Below, piece after piece: positions 10,647 through 21,573 of a stretch of DNA of 64,000 nt. How positions within the stretch are numbered: position 1 is the first letter of the stretch; the number at the start of each line of letters is the position of its first letter. The position numbers and the translations under genes are program-made. The DNA comes from Wenzhouxiangella sp. XN79A (GTDB lineage Bacteria > Pseudomonadota > Gammaproteobacteria > Xanthomonadales > Wenzhouxiangellaceae). The notes beneath the pieces are model-generated. The model made no database searches, was not told where the DNA came from, and worked only from the letters and a program-made list of their open reading frames with translations. The DNA is taken from the NCBI RefSeq assembly GCF_012272825.1, contig NZ_JAAWWS010000122.1:43015-107014 (forward strand). Reading direction: 5' to 3'.

Positions 10647-10946
10647 ATGGCGCTGACGAAAGCCGATCTGGCCAATAGTCTGTTCGAGGAAGTGGGGCTC
10701 AACAAACGCGAGGCCAAGGAATTCGTCGACGCCTGGTTCGAGTCGATCCGCGACGCGCTCGAAGCCGGTGAACACGTGAAGCTTTCCGGCTTCGGGAACT
10801 TCCAGCTGCGCGACAAGCGCCAGCGGCCGGGTCGCAACCCGAAGACCGGGGAGGAGATCCCGATTTCGGCGCGTCGAGTCGTGACCTTCAAGCCGGGACA
10901 GAAACTGCGCGGAAGAGTGGAGGCCTATGCTGGACCCAGGGAGTAA
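10647..10946 (+). CDS. ihfA: Integration host factor alpha subunit
   Basis: A 99-residue HU/IHF-fold DNA-bending protein. [20 protein letters not shown] is the canonical beginning, and the beta-arm [20 protein letters not shown] contains the intercalating proline. The ATG at 10647 has AGAGGG 8 bases before it. A GTG at 10638 that overlaps the pheT stop is in frame but has no usable ribosome site. The partner IHF-beta is not in the window. Its end overlaps the merR start by 20 bases. Confidence 0.96.
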   Translation: MALTKADLANSLFEEVGLNKREAKEFVDAWFESIRDALEAGEHVKLSGFGNFQLRDKRQRPGRNPKTGEEIPISARRVVTFKPGQKLRGRVEAYAGPRE

Positions 10947-11283
10947 TCAGGAACTTCCGCCGATCCCGGCGAAGCGATACTTCACGATCGGTGAGGTCAG
11001 CGAACTGTGCGCGGTCAAACCGCACGTCCTGCGCTACTGGGAACAGGAATTCCCGCAGCTCAAGCCGGTCAAGCGGCGTGGCAACCGTCGCTACTACCAG
11101 CGCCACGATGTCATCATGATCCGCCAGATCCGCAGCCTGCTTCACGAGCAGGGCTTCACGATCCTCGGTGCACGCCAGCGGCTGGAAGGCGAGGTGGCCC
11201 AGTCGGATGTCTCGCGCAGCCAGCAGCTGGTGCGCCAGATTCGCAGCGAGCTCGAGGATGTACTTCAGGTTCTCCGCCGCTGA
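10927..11283 (+). CDS. MerR-family transcriptional regulator (ihfA-linked type)
   Basis: A 118-residue protein with one MerR winged helix (about residues 17-85: [33 protein letters not shown]) and a short C-terminal helix. There is no cysteine-based metal site, so it is not a metal sensor of the MerR/CueR type. This gene between ihfA and a tRNA-Pro is a conserved gammaproteobacterial arrangement; its regulon is poorly characterised. The start overlaps ihfA by 20 bases. Confidence 0.9.
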   Translation: MLDPGSNQELPPIPAKRYFTIGEVSELCAVKPHVLRYWEQEFPQLKPVKRRGNRRYYQRHDVIMIRQIRSLLHEQGFTILGARQRLEGEVAQSDVSRSQQLVRQIRSELEDVLQVLRR

Positions 11284-11300
11284 CGGACCCCGCCGTCAGC
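11279..11300. promoter_or_regulatory. Perfect dyad at the end of merR inside the tRNA-Pro promoter
   Basis: GCTGACGG (11279-11286), a 6-base loop and CCGTCAGC (11293-11300) make an 8-bp perfect inverted repeat. It includes the merR stop codon and fills the spacer between the tRNA promoter's -35 and -10. It could be a terminator for the upstream operon (no T-run) or a protein-binding operator. Confidence 0.45.
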
Positions 11301-11309
11301 CGCTATAAT
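11280..11309 (+). promoter_or_regulatory. Promoter of tRNA-Pro
   Basis: A consensus TATAAT (11304-11309) lies 18 bases after CTGACG (11280-11285). The tRNA begins 15 bases after the -10, a typical distance for a tRNA gene with a very short leader. Confidence 0.6.
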
Positions 11310-11324
11310 TCCCTGTTCGACGGT

Positions 11325-11401
11325 CGGAGCGTAGCGCAGCCTGGTAGCGCACCACAATGGGGTTGTGGGGGTCGGGAGTTCGAATCTCCCCGCTCCGACC
11401 A
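11325..11401 (+). tRNA. tRNA-Pro, anticodon GGG
   Basis: A 77-base cloverleaf with encoded CCA. Acceptor CGGAGCG pairs with CGCTCCG; D-arm GCGC..GCGC; anticodon stem CCACA/TGTGG around the loop ATGGGGT with GGG at positions 34-36; T-arm GGGAG/CTCCC with TTCGAAT. It decodes CCC (and CCU by wobble). A run of ten T residues (11402-11411) immediately follows and should terminate transcription. Confidence 0.97.
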
Positions 11402-11411
11402 TTTTTTTTTT
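11402..11411 (+). terminator. T-run ending the tRNA-Pro transcript
   Basis: Ten consecutive T residues directly after the CCA end. The tRNA acceptor/T-arm helix can serve as the preceding hairpin. Confidence 0.55.
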
Positions 11412-11548
11412 CATCGGATCTTCGGGCTTGCCGAGCTCGATCCCTGAAACCGCTGCATCACGGGCTCACCCGGTCTGGATACCGGTCGGCCGGACTTCCC
11501 GGATTCTGGCACTCGGCCGCAACGCAGCTTTCCAGGACCGCACCCATC

Positions 11549-12520
11549 ATGAAGAACAGATCGAACGCCGCCGGCATGCCGGACATCGCCTCCCAGCCGC
11601 ACACCCAGCTTGTCGGTGCGCTGGACTGGGTCGGCATGAACGAGATCGAGATCCCGATCCGCCTCGCGGTCGAGGGCGATGACCGGGAGATTCAATGCCC
11701 GGGCCGGGTCAGTGCGTTCGTCAACCTGGACCGTCCCGAAGTCCGTGGCATCCACATGTCGCGCCTGTACCTGCACCTCGACCGAGCGCTGGCCGAGCAC
11801 CGCCTGACGCCGATGGCGCTGCACCACCTGCTGGGTGATTTCCTGGCCTCGCACGAGGACCTGAGCACGCGTGCGATGGTCCGGATCGATTTCGAATACC
11901 CGGTACGCCGGCCGGCCTTGTCCAGCGACAATTCGGGGTGGCGGGTCTATCCGTTCAGCATCATCGCGTCGCTGGAAGGGCGCCAGCTGGACATGGAGGT
12001 CGCCTTCCAGGTCACCTACTCCAGCACCTGCCCGTGTTCTGCCGCGCTGGCCCGCCAGCTGATCCAGCAGCAGTTCGAGCGCGATTTCTCGGCCGGCGAA
12101 ACGGTCGACCGGGACGCCGTGCTGGCGTGGCTGGGAACCGAGCAGGGCATCATGGCCACCCCGCACAGTCAGCGCTCCAGCGCCGATGTCCGGGTCCGGA
12201 TGGCGCCGGATTTCGAGGCATTTCCGTTCATCGACTTGATCGACACGATCGAGGATGCGCTGAAGACGCCGGTCCAGACCGCCGTCAAGCGCGAGGACGA
12301 GCAGGAATTCGCCCGCCTCAACGGCCGCAACCTGATGTTCTGCGAAGACGCCGGCCGGCGGGTGCAGCGCGCATTGAACGACCATCCACGGATCGCCGAT
12401 TTCTGGGCCCGCTGTCGTCATTTCGAGAGCCTGCATCCGCACAACGCGGTCGCGATCGTGACCAAGGGCGTCGAGGACGGCTACAAGCCGATCGACGGCC
12501 ATCCCGACGGTTGGCATTGA
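11549..12520 (+). CDS. folE2: GTP cyclohydrolase FolE2 (type IB)
   Basis: A 323-residue protein of the COG1469 family, which makes 7,8-dihydroneopterin triphosphate from GTP for folate or queuosine synthesis and, unlike FolE, does not require zinc. The conserved metal-binding segment TYSSTCPCSAALAR and the PHSQRS motif are present, as is the GRNLMFCEDAGRR region. Start placed at ATG 11549; ATG 11576 (MPDIAS..) is an alternative that would also fit the family. In many bacteria folE2 is induced by zinc starvation, but no Zur site was recognised here. Confidence 0.92.
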   Translation: MKNRSNAAGMPDIASQPHTQLVGALDWVGMNEIEIPIRLAVEGDDREIQCPGRVSAFVNLDRPEVRGIHMSRLYLHLDRALAEHRLTPMALHHLLGDFLASHEDLSTRAMVRIDFEYPVRRPALSSDNSGWRVYPFSIIASLEGRQLDMEVAFQVTYSSTCPCSAALARQLIQQQFERDFSAGETVDRDAVLAWLGTEQGIMATPHSQRSSADVRVRMAPDFEAFPFIDLIDTIEDALKTPVQTAVKREDEQEFARLNGRNLMFCEDAGRRVQRALNDHPRIADFWARCRHFESLHPHNAVAIVTKGVEDGYKPIDGHPDGWH

Positions 12521-12532
12521 GCCGTTCCGGTC

Positions 12533-12547
12533 GGCGGCGAGGCCGCC
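12533..12547. terminator. Hairpin between convergent folE2 and lpxH
   Basis: GGCGGC (12533-12538), a 3-base loop and GCCGCC (12542-12547), followed by TCTCTT on the plus strand, 12 bases after the folE2 stop. A second hairpin (TCCCG at 12559-12563 with CGGGA at 12571-12575) lies just beyond. Together they plausibly terminate folE2. Confidence 0.45.
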
Positions 12548-12648
12548 TCTCTTGCCGTTCCCGCCCGGGCCGGGACGTTCATCGAATCGACGGTTGCGAC
12601 ATTTCCGGACCCTGGCGCGCCCCGGCGTAGGGCCTGGAACGATCCGGG

Positions 12649-13407
12649 CTAGCTTCGCGCGTCTTCCGCGCTTCCGCGCGGCAGCGTGATCAACCGGATA
12701 TGGCTGTCGTCGGCTTCGATCACGCTGCCCTGATCGAACCAGTCGCCCAGCACGAACCGCCTGACCGGTCGATCGTCGATTCGGTCGGCATGAACCGCCG
12801 GTCGGTGGGTGTGGCCGTGGATCATGCAGCCGACCTGCTCGCGCTGAAGCGTGGCCCTGACTTCGTCCGGATTGACGTCCATGATCCGTTCCGGCGCGCT
12901 GCGCGTGCGCAGGCGGCTGGCCAGGCGAAGCAGCCGGGCCAGCCCCAGGCGCTGCCAGCGCGGACGCGCCAGCATCCGACGCTGCCAGCCCGGGTCGCGG
13001 ACACGTGCACGAAAGCGCTGGTAGGCCGTATCGTCGGTGCACAGCACGTCGCCGTGCAGCAGCAGCACCGGCTCGCCACCGAGGTCCAGATGCAGCGGTT
13101 CTTCGGCGCGCCGCATCCCGGCCAGTCGACAGTATTCGTCACCGAGCAGGAAGTCGCGATTGCCGGCGATGAAGATGATCTCCACGCCGAGTGCCGCGGT
13201 GGCGGCCAGCCGGTCGGCGACCTCGCGCTCGAACGGGCCGACGGCGTCGTCGCCGACCCAGGTTTCGAACAGGTCGCCGAGAATCAGCAGCCGTCGCGCC
13301 CGGCGCGCGGGGCCGGCGAGGAACTCGAAGAACTGCCGGGTGATGTCGGGCCGTCCGGCCTGCAGGTGCAGGTCGGAAATGAGCAGCGTATGGGCGTGGG
13401 CCGCGAT
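12649..13407 (-). CDS. lpxH: UDP-2,3-diacylglucosamine diphosphatase, with non-canonical start codon
   Basis: The protein is a calcineurin-type phosphoesterase of lipid A synthesis, hydrolysing UDP-2,3-diacylglucosamine to lipid X. Visible motifs: TLLISDLHLQ, GDLFETWVGDD, GNRDFLL, LLHGDVLCTDD and MIHGHTHRP. The frame is open upstream to a TGA inside the cyclophilin gene but holds no ATG, GTG or TTG before the conserved N-terminus. The first such codon (GTG at 13185) would delete the first metal-binding motifs. An ATC at 13407 has GGAG 8 bases upstream and gives 252 residues, close to normal length. CTG at 13386 is the other candidate but has no ribosome site. A base error in the assembly could also explain this. 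Confidence 0.82.
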   Translation of the reverse strand: MAAHAHTLLISDLHLQAGRPDITRQFFEFLAGPARRARRLLILGDLFETWVGDDAVGPFEREVADRLAATAALGVEIIFIAGNRDFLLGDEYCRLAGMRRAEEPLHLDLGGEPVLLLHGDVLCTDDTAYQRFRARVRDPGWQRRMLARPRWQRLGLARLLRLASRLRTRSAPERIMDVNPDEVRATLQREQVGCMIHGHTHRPAVHADRIDDRPVRRFVLGDWFDQGSVIEADDSHIRLITLPRGSAEDARS

Positions 13408-13429
13408 GGCCGGGACTCCGGGCGGCGGG

Positions 13430-14047
13430 TCAGTCCGAGCCGGCGGAGATCTCGACTCGCTCGATGATCACCGGCTCGACCGGTACGTTCTGGTGGGGCG
13501 GACGCGGGGCGGTTTCGACCGCGCGGATCGCGTCGACCACGTCCATGCCTTCGGTCACGCGGGCGAACACGGCATAGCCCCAGGTCCGGCCGGACTGAGT
13601 GCCTCGATGATCCAGCGCCGGGTTGTCGACCACATTGATGAAGAACTGCGCGGTGGCCGAGTGCGGCATGCCGGTGCGCGCCATGGCGACGGTGCCCCGT
13701 GCGTTCTTCAGGCCGTTGTCCGCTTCGTTGGTGATCGGGTCGCGAGTCGGCTTCTGGTCGAGATCGGCGTCGAATCCGCCCCCCTGGATCATGAAGTTGC
13801 CGATCACGCGGTGGAAGATCGTGCCGTCGTAGTGACCGTCGCGCGCGTAGGCCAGAAAATTCTCGGTCGAGATCGGCGCATCGTCTTCGAACAGTTCGAG
13901 CGTGATCGGTCCCATGGACGTATGAAGAACGACGGTGGGCAGCGCCTGTGCGAACGGGTTGTCGCCGGCCGGTGCCGCATCGTCCTGGGCCCGGGCGGCA
14001 AACGACGACAGCAAAAGCAGGGTAGGCAGCAGGGAAACGAACTTCAT
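13430..14047 (-). CDS. ppiA: Periplasmic peptidyl-prolyl cis-trans isomerase (cyclophilin)
   Basis: A 205-residue protein with a signal peptide cleaved after ARA (residue 20), then one cyclophilin domain: FHRVIGNFMIQGG, GTVAMARTGMPHSATAQFFINV and YAVFARVTEGMDVVDAI. It catalyses proline isomerisation during folding of exported proteins. It lies just upstream of lpxH on the same strand (22 bases), so the two are probably cotranscribed. Confidence 0.92.
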   Translation of the reverse strand: MKFVSLLPTLLLLSSFAARAQDDAAPAGDNPFAQALPTVVLHTSMGPITLELFEDDAPISTENFLAYARDGHYDGTIFHRVIGNFMIQGGGFDADLDQKPTRDPITNEADNGLKNARGTVAMARTGMPHSATAQFFINVVDNPALDHRGTQSGRTWGYAVFARVTEGMDVVDAIRAVETAPRPPHQNVPVEPVIIERVEISAGSD

Positions 14048-14211
14048 CCGGGGATCCTCCGGGGTCGGTCGGAATTGATTGTGGAATCGCTTGTGAGGTC
14101 AGGCACGAAAATGGATGTGGAATCGCGCAGGGCCTCTCCAGTGCCGCGAATGATACCCGATCGGTGACGATTCGCAGCAGGCCGCTCGCCCGCACCGGCC
14201 AGGAGACCGAG

Positions 14212-14217
14212 TAGACT
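14212..14217 (+). promoter_or_regulatory. Possible -10 giving a leaderless mtnA transcript
   Basis: TAGACT lies 6 bases before the mtnA ATG (14224) and there is no ribosome-binding sequence. Transcription starting 6-7 bases after the -10 would begin at or next to the A of the start codon. No good -35 is seen. Confidence 0.35.
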
Positions 14218-14223
14218 CTGGCC

Positions 14224-15255
14224 ATGGTCAGGTCCACCTCCACCGTGCGCTCCATCCGCTACGCCTCCGGTGTCCTCGAACTGCTCGATCAGCGCGAGCT
14301 GCCGGCGCGCGAACTCTGGTTGCGGATCGACGATCTCGAGCATGCCGCGCGGGCGATCCGCGACCTGGTCGTGCGCGGCGCGCCGGCCATCGGACTCACG
14401 GCGGCCTACGCCTGCGTTCTGGCTGCGCGAGCCCGTGGCAACGACCGTGAGGGCTGGCTGCGCGACCTGGATGTGCTGGCTGCGGCACGCCCGACCGCCA
14501 TCAACCTTCGCGGTGCGGTCGAGCAGATGCGTGGCCTGGCCGAGGGTGCGCCCGGGGAGGCGGTCGAAACGCTCGAGCGTGCCGCGCTGGCGATGCACGA
14601 GGCCGACCTGGCCGCCAACGACACGATGGCCGGATCCGGCGCGAGCCTGATCGAACCCGGTTCGACGGTGCTGACCCACTGCAATACCGGCGCGCTGGCC
14701 ACCGGCGGCATCGGCACTGCCCTGGGTGTGATCGTCCGGGCCTGGAACGACGGCCGGCTGGCCCGGGTGCTGGCCTGCGAAACCCGGCCGTGGTTGCAGG
14801 GGCTGCGGCTCACCGCCTGGGAACTGGCCCATGAAGGCGTGCCGGTGGAGGTGCTGGTCGAAGGGGCGGCGGCCGCTGTGATGCAGCGGGACGGGGTCGA
14901 CTGGGTGATCGTCGGCGCCGATCGGATCTGTGCCAACGGCGACGTGGCCAACAAGGTCGGCACGCTGATGCTGGCGGTACTGGCTCGCCGCTTCGGCGCC
15001 CGGTTCATGGTCGTTGCGCCGTCGACCACGCTGGATCCCTCGACGCCCAGCGGCGATCGGATCGAGATCGAGCAACGCGATGGCGGTGAGCTGTGGCGCG
15101 CCGCCGGCCTGGCCGGCGCGCCGGCCGGAGTCGCGACGCTGAACCCGGTCTTCGACCTGACCCCGGCCGAACTGATCGATTGCATCGTGACCGAGCGCGG
15201 GGTGCTCGAGCCGCCGTTCGGCGGCCGGATCCGGGCCGCGGTCGACGAGCCGTGA
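14224..15255 (+). CDS. mtnA: S-methyl-5-thioribose-1-phosphate isomerase
   Basis: A 343-residue protein of the eIF2B-alpha-like isomerase family, converting methylthioribose-1-phosphate to methylthioribulose-1-phosphate in methionine salvage. VVRGAPAIGLTAAYA, the catalytic Cys153 in HCNTGALATGG and Asp233 in VGADRICANGDVANKVGT are all present. No other mtn gene is in the window. It may be read from a leaderless promoter and ends 141 bases before gyrA. Confidence 0.94.
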   Translation: MVRSTSTVRSIRYASGVLELLDQRELPARELWLRIDDLEHAARAIRDLVVRGAPAIGLTAAYACVLAARARGNDREGWLRDLDVLAAARPTAINLRGAVEQMRGLAEGAPGEAVETLERAALAMHEADLAANDTMAGSGASLIEPGSTVLTHCNTGALATGGIGTALGVIVRAWNDGRLARVLACETRPWLQGLRLTAWELAHEGVPVEVLVEGAAAAVMQRDGVDWVIVGADRICANGDVANKVGTLMLAVLARRFGARFMVVAPSTTLDPSTPSGDRIEIEQRDGGELWRAAGLAGAPAGVATLNPVFDLTPAELIDCIVTERGVLEPPFGGRIRAAVDEP

Positions 15256-15280
15256 CGGGCTGTGCGTACGGGGCGCGCTG

Positions 15281-15289
15281 TGGTAGAAT
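15281..15289 (+). promoter_or_regulatory. Extended -10 promoter of gyrA
   Basis: TGGTAGAAT (extended TGN plus TAGAAT at 15284-15289) lies 107 bases before the gyrA start. No convincing -35 is present. The leader contains an A-rich stretch (near 15335-15360). Confidence 0.45.
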
Positions 15290-15396
15290 TTCAGGATTGT
15301 GACGGACCCGATCCGATGCGTCGGAAGGTCTGAACAAAAGCATCAAAAACAATAAGATGCGAGCTTTTCTTCCGGCCCATTCCAGACCTGAATCGC

Positions 15397-17971
<2,575 letters not shown>

Positions 17972-17973
<2 letters not shown>

Positions 17974-18029
17974 CGGCTTGCCGCCGTCGGGCGCTTGCTG
18001 TACTGTCCACCGGGCCGCCTGAGGGCGGC
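17972..18029 (+). terminator. Two hairpins after gyrA
   Basis: GACGGC/GCCGTC (17972-17988, 5-base loop) overlaps the stop codon. GCCGCC/GGCGGC (18014-18029, 4-base loop) is followed by TCGTTGTCATT. The second is the better terminator candidate. Confidence 0.5.
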
Positions 18030-18060
18030 TCGTTGTCATTCCGGATTCAGGAGCCCGCCC

Positions 18061-21000
18061 ATGCCGTTCATTCCTTCCGCGCGTACCTCGCCCCCCGCTC
18101 TCTGCCGATTGGTGACCACGAAGGTCACGACCATGGTCTTCACGATCGTTGCCATGAGCATCGCAGGAGCCGCGCTGGCCGCCGACTCGGCATGGCGCAT
18201 GGATCCGGCCCGGGCGGCCTCGCCGGAGTTGCTCGAACGTGCCGAATGGGTGCGTGACTATGGCCGCTTCGTCTGGGTCGTCGGCGATCGCGCCGAGCTC
18301 GCGCCGCTGCTGGCGGCCTCGACCGAGCGGATCGATTCGCCGTACCGGATCGGGCTGCACGGCGAGCGTTTCGACCCGACCGAGCTGGACCGCGACGAGC
18401 CGTCGCGCGCGCCGGACGGCGCCGGTCTGCTGCTGGTCCAGCTTCGCGGCCCGGCCCTGGCCGACGACCTGCTGGCGCTGCGTGATGCCGGGCTGGACGT
18501 ATTCCAGCCGCTGCCGGGCTTCGGCTACCTGGCCTGGGGCGATGCGGTTTCGGCCGGACGGGCCGCCGGCTCGCCGTTCCTTCGGCACGTCGGTCCGCTA
18601 CCGACGCGCCTGAAGACCCAGCCGGGCCTCAAGGCGCGCGGTGAATGGATCCGCAACATCAACGTCCATTTCTACAACAGCGGCGATCCCGGCGACGTGG
18701 CGCGATCGATCGCGGCTCTCGGCGCACGGGTCATCGACGTCTGGGCCGCCCAGCCCGACCGACGGCTCTACAACGCCGTCATCGAAGCGGATGTCCGCAT
18801 GCTGCCGGCTCTGGCCGATCTTTCCGAGGTCATCGCCCTGAGCTACCTCAGCCCGGAGCCGGAGCTGGAGGATGAAAGCGGGGCCCAGGTGCTGGCCGAC
18901 AACCTCGACGCGAACAACATCCCGTTCCCGGGTTATCCGGCCTGGCTGGGCTCGGTCGGCCTGGACGGCTCGGGCGTGACCTGGTCGACCACCGACTCGG
19001 GCGTCTGGTACGGCCACGGCGACTACAGCAGCCGGATTGTCGGTGGCGCGAACTATCCGGGCTGCAACCTTGCCAACCCGGGTGACGATCCGACCTCGGG
19101 CGGCCACGGCACCCACGTCACGGGCATCTTCGCCGGCGACGGCACGGCCGGCTTCGTCGACAGCGACGGCTTCCTCTACGGCCACGGCGTGGCGCCGGAA
19201 GTGTCGATCTTCGCCCAGAACCCGATCTGCGGGTCGCAGAGCAGCTGGCCGCCGGCCGGAGGGTGGCCGGTGCTCAGCCGCGATGCGCTGACCGGAGGGG
19301 CGATCGGCTCGAACAACTCGTGGACCTCCGGCGAAGGCACGCAGCACGGCTATCAGGCCACCGAGCGAACCTATGACCTGATGGTGCTGGACGGCAACTT
19401 CGATACGCCCTCGGTGCTCGACCCGTTCATGGTGGTGTTTTCGGCCGGCAACTCCGGCGGCAGCGGCGTGACCGCACCGAAGGAGGCCAAGAACGTGGTG
19501 GTGACCGGTTCGCTGGAGACCTTCCGCGTCTCGGGCGACGTCGATGCGATCAGCGGCTTCTCCAGCCGCGGTCCGGCCGTCGACGGTCGCTGGTTGCCGA
19601 CCATCTCGACGCCCGGCGAGAGCGTCAGCTCCACGCGCCGGCCGAGCGCCTCTTCGTGCGCGTCGCCGATTTCGGGTACCGATGGCGAATACTCGTTCTG
19701 CAGCGGCACCTCGATGGCGGCCCCGCATGCGTCGGGCGCGCTGATCCTGTTTACCCAGTGGTGGCGCCAGCAGTTCGCCGGCGCCACGCCGAGCCCGGCG
19801 ATGGGCAAGGCCCTGTTGATCAATTCGGCGACCGCGCTGTCGGGCTCGCCGCCACCGAACAACGATTCCGGCTGGGGTCGGGTCGACCTCTCGACGATCG
19901 TCGATGACGGCCTGAGCTTCGAGTTCTGGGACCAGGAAACCCTGTTCACTGCCTCCGGCGAGAGCTTCACCCGGACCGTCGGCGTGGTCGATCCGACCCA
20001 GCCGCTGAAGGTGACCCTGGTCTGGTCGGATGCACCGGGCGCGATCGGCGCCAACCCCGCTCTGGTCAACGACCTCGACCTGACGGTGACCAACGGCGGG
20101 ACAACGTATCTCGGCAACAACTACAGCAGCGGCGTATCGCAGCCCGGTGGGTCGCCCGACCGGCTGAACAACATCGAACAGGTGACGCTGCCGGCTCCCG
20201 GCCCGTCGGCAACGATCACCGTCGATGCCTTCCAGATCGCCGGCAGCGTGCTGCTGGATCAGTCCAGCGTCACCACCGCACAGCATTTTGCCCTGATCTG
20301 TCAGAACTGTCTGGAGGAACCGGATTACACGCTCGAGCTCGATCCGGCCGAAATCCTGGCCTGCGTGCCGGATTCCCGCGATGTCACCGTCCAGGTCGGC
20401 AGCCTGCTGGGCTACAGCGACCCGGTTTCGCTGGCCACCAGCGGGCTGCCGGCCGGTGCCTCCGGGACGTTCAGCGTCGACCCGGTCGATCCGGGGTCGT
20501 CCTCCACGCTGTCGCTGACGCTTGGCGCCTCGGTCGTTCCGGGCACCTATGCCGCGCAGGTCGAGGGCAACTCGACCAGCGGGCCGAAGAGCGCGCCGCT
20601 GGACCTGCAGCTGTTCGATGCCGCGCCGGCGGCGCCGACGCTGCAGGCGCCGGTCGACGGCGCGCTTGACCTGCCGACCGACGTCGCGTTCAGCTGGGCG
20701 GCAAGCGCCCAGGGGCTGGACTACCGGCTGGAAGTCGCCACCGACGCCGGGTTCACCGATGTGATCCACGACATCGTGACTCGCGAACTGCAAGCGACGC
20801 TGCCGCTCGAGACGGCCACCGAATACTACTGGCGGGTGACCGCCTTGAATGCCTGCGGCCAGGACGTCTCCGTGGTGTTCGACCTGCGCACGGCCGCCGA
20901 GCCCGGCGTTTGCGCGTTCGGTCAGGCTGCCGACATCCACTGGATCGACGACATGGAAAACGGCACCAACGGCTGGACCACCGCGGCCCTGGCCGGCACC

Positions 21001-21516
21001 GACACCTGGGCGCTGGAAGATTCCGACGCGACCAGCCCGGTGCATTCATGGCGTGGACTGGATATCGCCACGATCAGCGACCAGGTGCTGGTTTCACCGC
21101 CGATCGAACTGCCGAGCGGGGTCTCGCCACTGACGCTGCAGTACTACGGCAAGCGCGACATGGAAGACGGCGGCTCGGCCTGCTTCGACGGTGGGCTGCT
21201 CGAGTACAGCAACGATGGCGGCGCGACCTGGCTGCCGGTCGACAGCAGCCGCTTGCTGACCAATCCGTACACCGGACCGATCGACGACGGATTCAGCAAT
21301 CCGCTGGCGAATCGGGATGCCTGGTGCGGTACCCAGGACTGGACCCGGACCGTGGTCGACCTGGGCGGGCTGGAAGGTCAGACGGTGAGCTTCCGCTACC
21401 GGATCGGCACCGACAGTTCGGTGGCCGCCGACGACTGGCACATCGACGACGTCCGCATCCAGAGCTGCCGGGTCGTGCAGGAAGAGATCTTCTTCGACGG
21501 CTTCGAAAGCCCCTGA
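18061..21516 (+). CDS. Secreted S8 (subtilisin-family) serine protease with C-terminal beta domains
   Basis: An 1151-residue protein. The start is ATG 18061 after AGGAG. The signal region ends near residue 40 (..AGAALAADS). A pro-region of about 250 residues precedes the peptidase domain (about 290-640) with Asp312 (TTDSGVW), His349 (GHGTHVTG), oxyanion Asn464 (FSAGNSG) and Ser551 (GTSMAAPHASG). A P-domain-like region (about 650-750) and fibronectin-like segments (about 840-950) follow. A MAM/jelly-roll-like domain then leads to the terminal tail EEIFFDGFESP, which resembles short C-terminal tails on secreted proteins of related bacteria. Likely exported and perhaps processed or anchored; substrate unknown. 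Confidence 0.9.
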   Translation: MPFIPSARTSPPALCRLVTTKVTTMVFTIVAMSIAGAALAADSAWRMDPARAASPELLERAEWVRDYGRFVWVVGDRAELAPLLAASTERIDSPYRIGLHGERFDPTELDRDEPSRAPDGAGLLLVQLRGPALADDLLALRDAGLDVFQPLPGFGYLAWGDAVSAGRAAGSPFLRHVGPLPTRLKTQPGLKARGEWIRNINVHFYNSGDPGDVARSIAALGARVIDVWAAQPDRRLYNAVIEADVRMLPALADLSEVIALSYLSPEPELEDESGAQVLADNLDANNIPFPGYPAWLGSVGLDGSGVTWSTTDSGVWYGHGDYSSRIVGGANYPGCNLANPGDDPTSGGHGTHVTGIFAGDGTAGFVDSDGFLYGHGVAPEVSIFAQNPICGSQSSWPPAGGWPVLSRDALTGGAIGSNNSWTSGEGTQHGYQATERTYDLMVLDGNFDTPSVLDPFMVVFSAGNSGGSGVTAPKEAKNVVVTGSLETFRVSGDVDAISGFSSRGPAVDGRWLPTISTPGESVSSTRRPSASSCASPISGTDGEYSFCSGTSMAAPHASGALILFTQWWRQQFAGATPSPAMGKALLINSATALSGSPPPNNDSGWGRVDLSTIVDDGLSFEFWDQETLFTASGESFTRTVGVVDPTQPLKVTLVWSDAPGAIGANPALVNDLDLTVTNGGTTYLGNNYSSGVSQPGGSPDRLNNIEQVTLPAPGPSATITVDAFQIAGSVLLDQSSVTTAQHFALICQNCLEEPDYTLELDPAEILACVPDSRDVTVQVGSLLGYSDPVSLATSGLPAGASGTFSVDPVDPGSSSTLSLTLGASVVPGTYAAQVEGNSTSGPKSAPLDLQLFDAAPAAPTLQAPVDGALDLPTDVAFSWAASAQGLDYRLEVATDAGFTDVIHDIVTRELQATLPLETATEYYWRVTALNACGQDVSVVFDLRTAAEPGVCAFGQAADIHWIDDMENGTNGWTTAALAGTDTWALEDSDATSPVHSWRGLDIATISDQVLVSPPIELPSGVSPLTLQYYGKRDMEDGGSACFDGGLLEYSNDGGATWLPVDSSRLLTNPYTGPIDDGFSNPLANRDAWCGTQDWTRTVVDLGGLEGQTVSFRYRIGTDSSVAADDWHIDDVRIQSCRVVQEEIFFDGFESP

Positions 21517-21573
21517 GCCGACGGCGGTGCAGGGGCCGGTGCCGGGGACGGACGACCGTCCCCGGCGTGTCGG

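Noticed and set aside
18598..21045. An 815-codon open frame opposite the S8 protease gene
   Set aside because: No recognisable domain; the S8 catalytic triad is on the plus strand.
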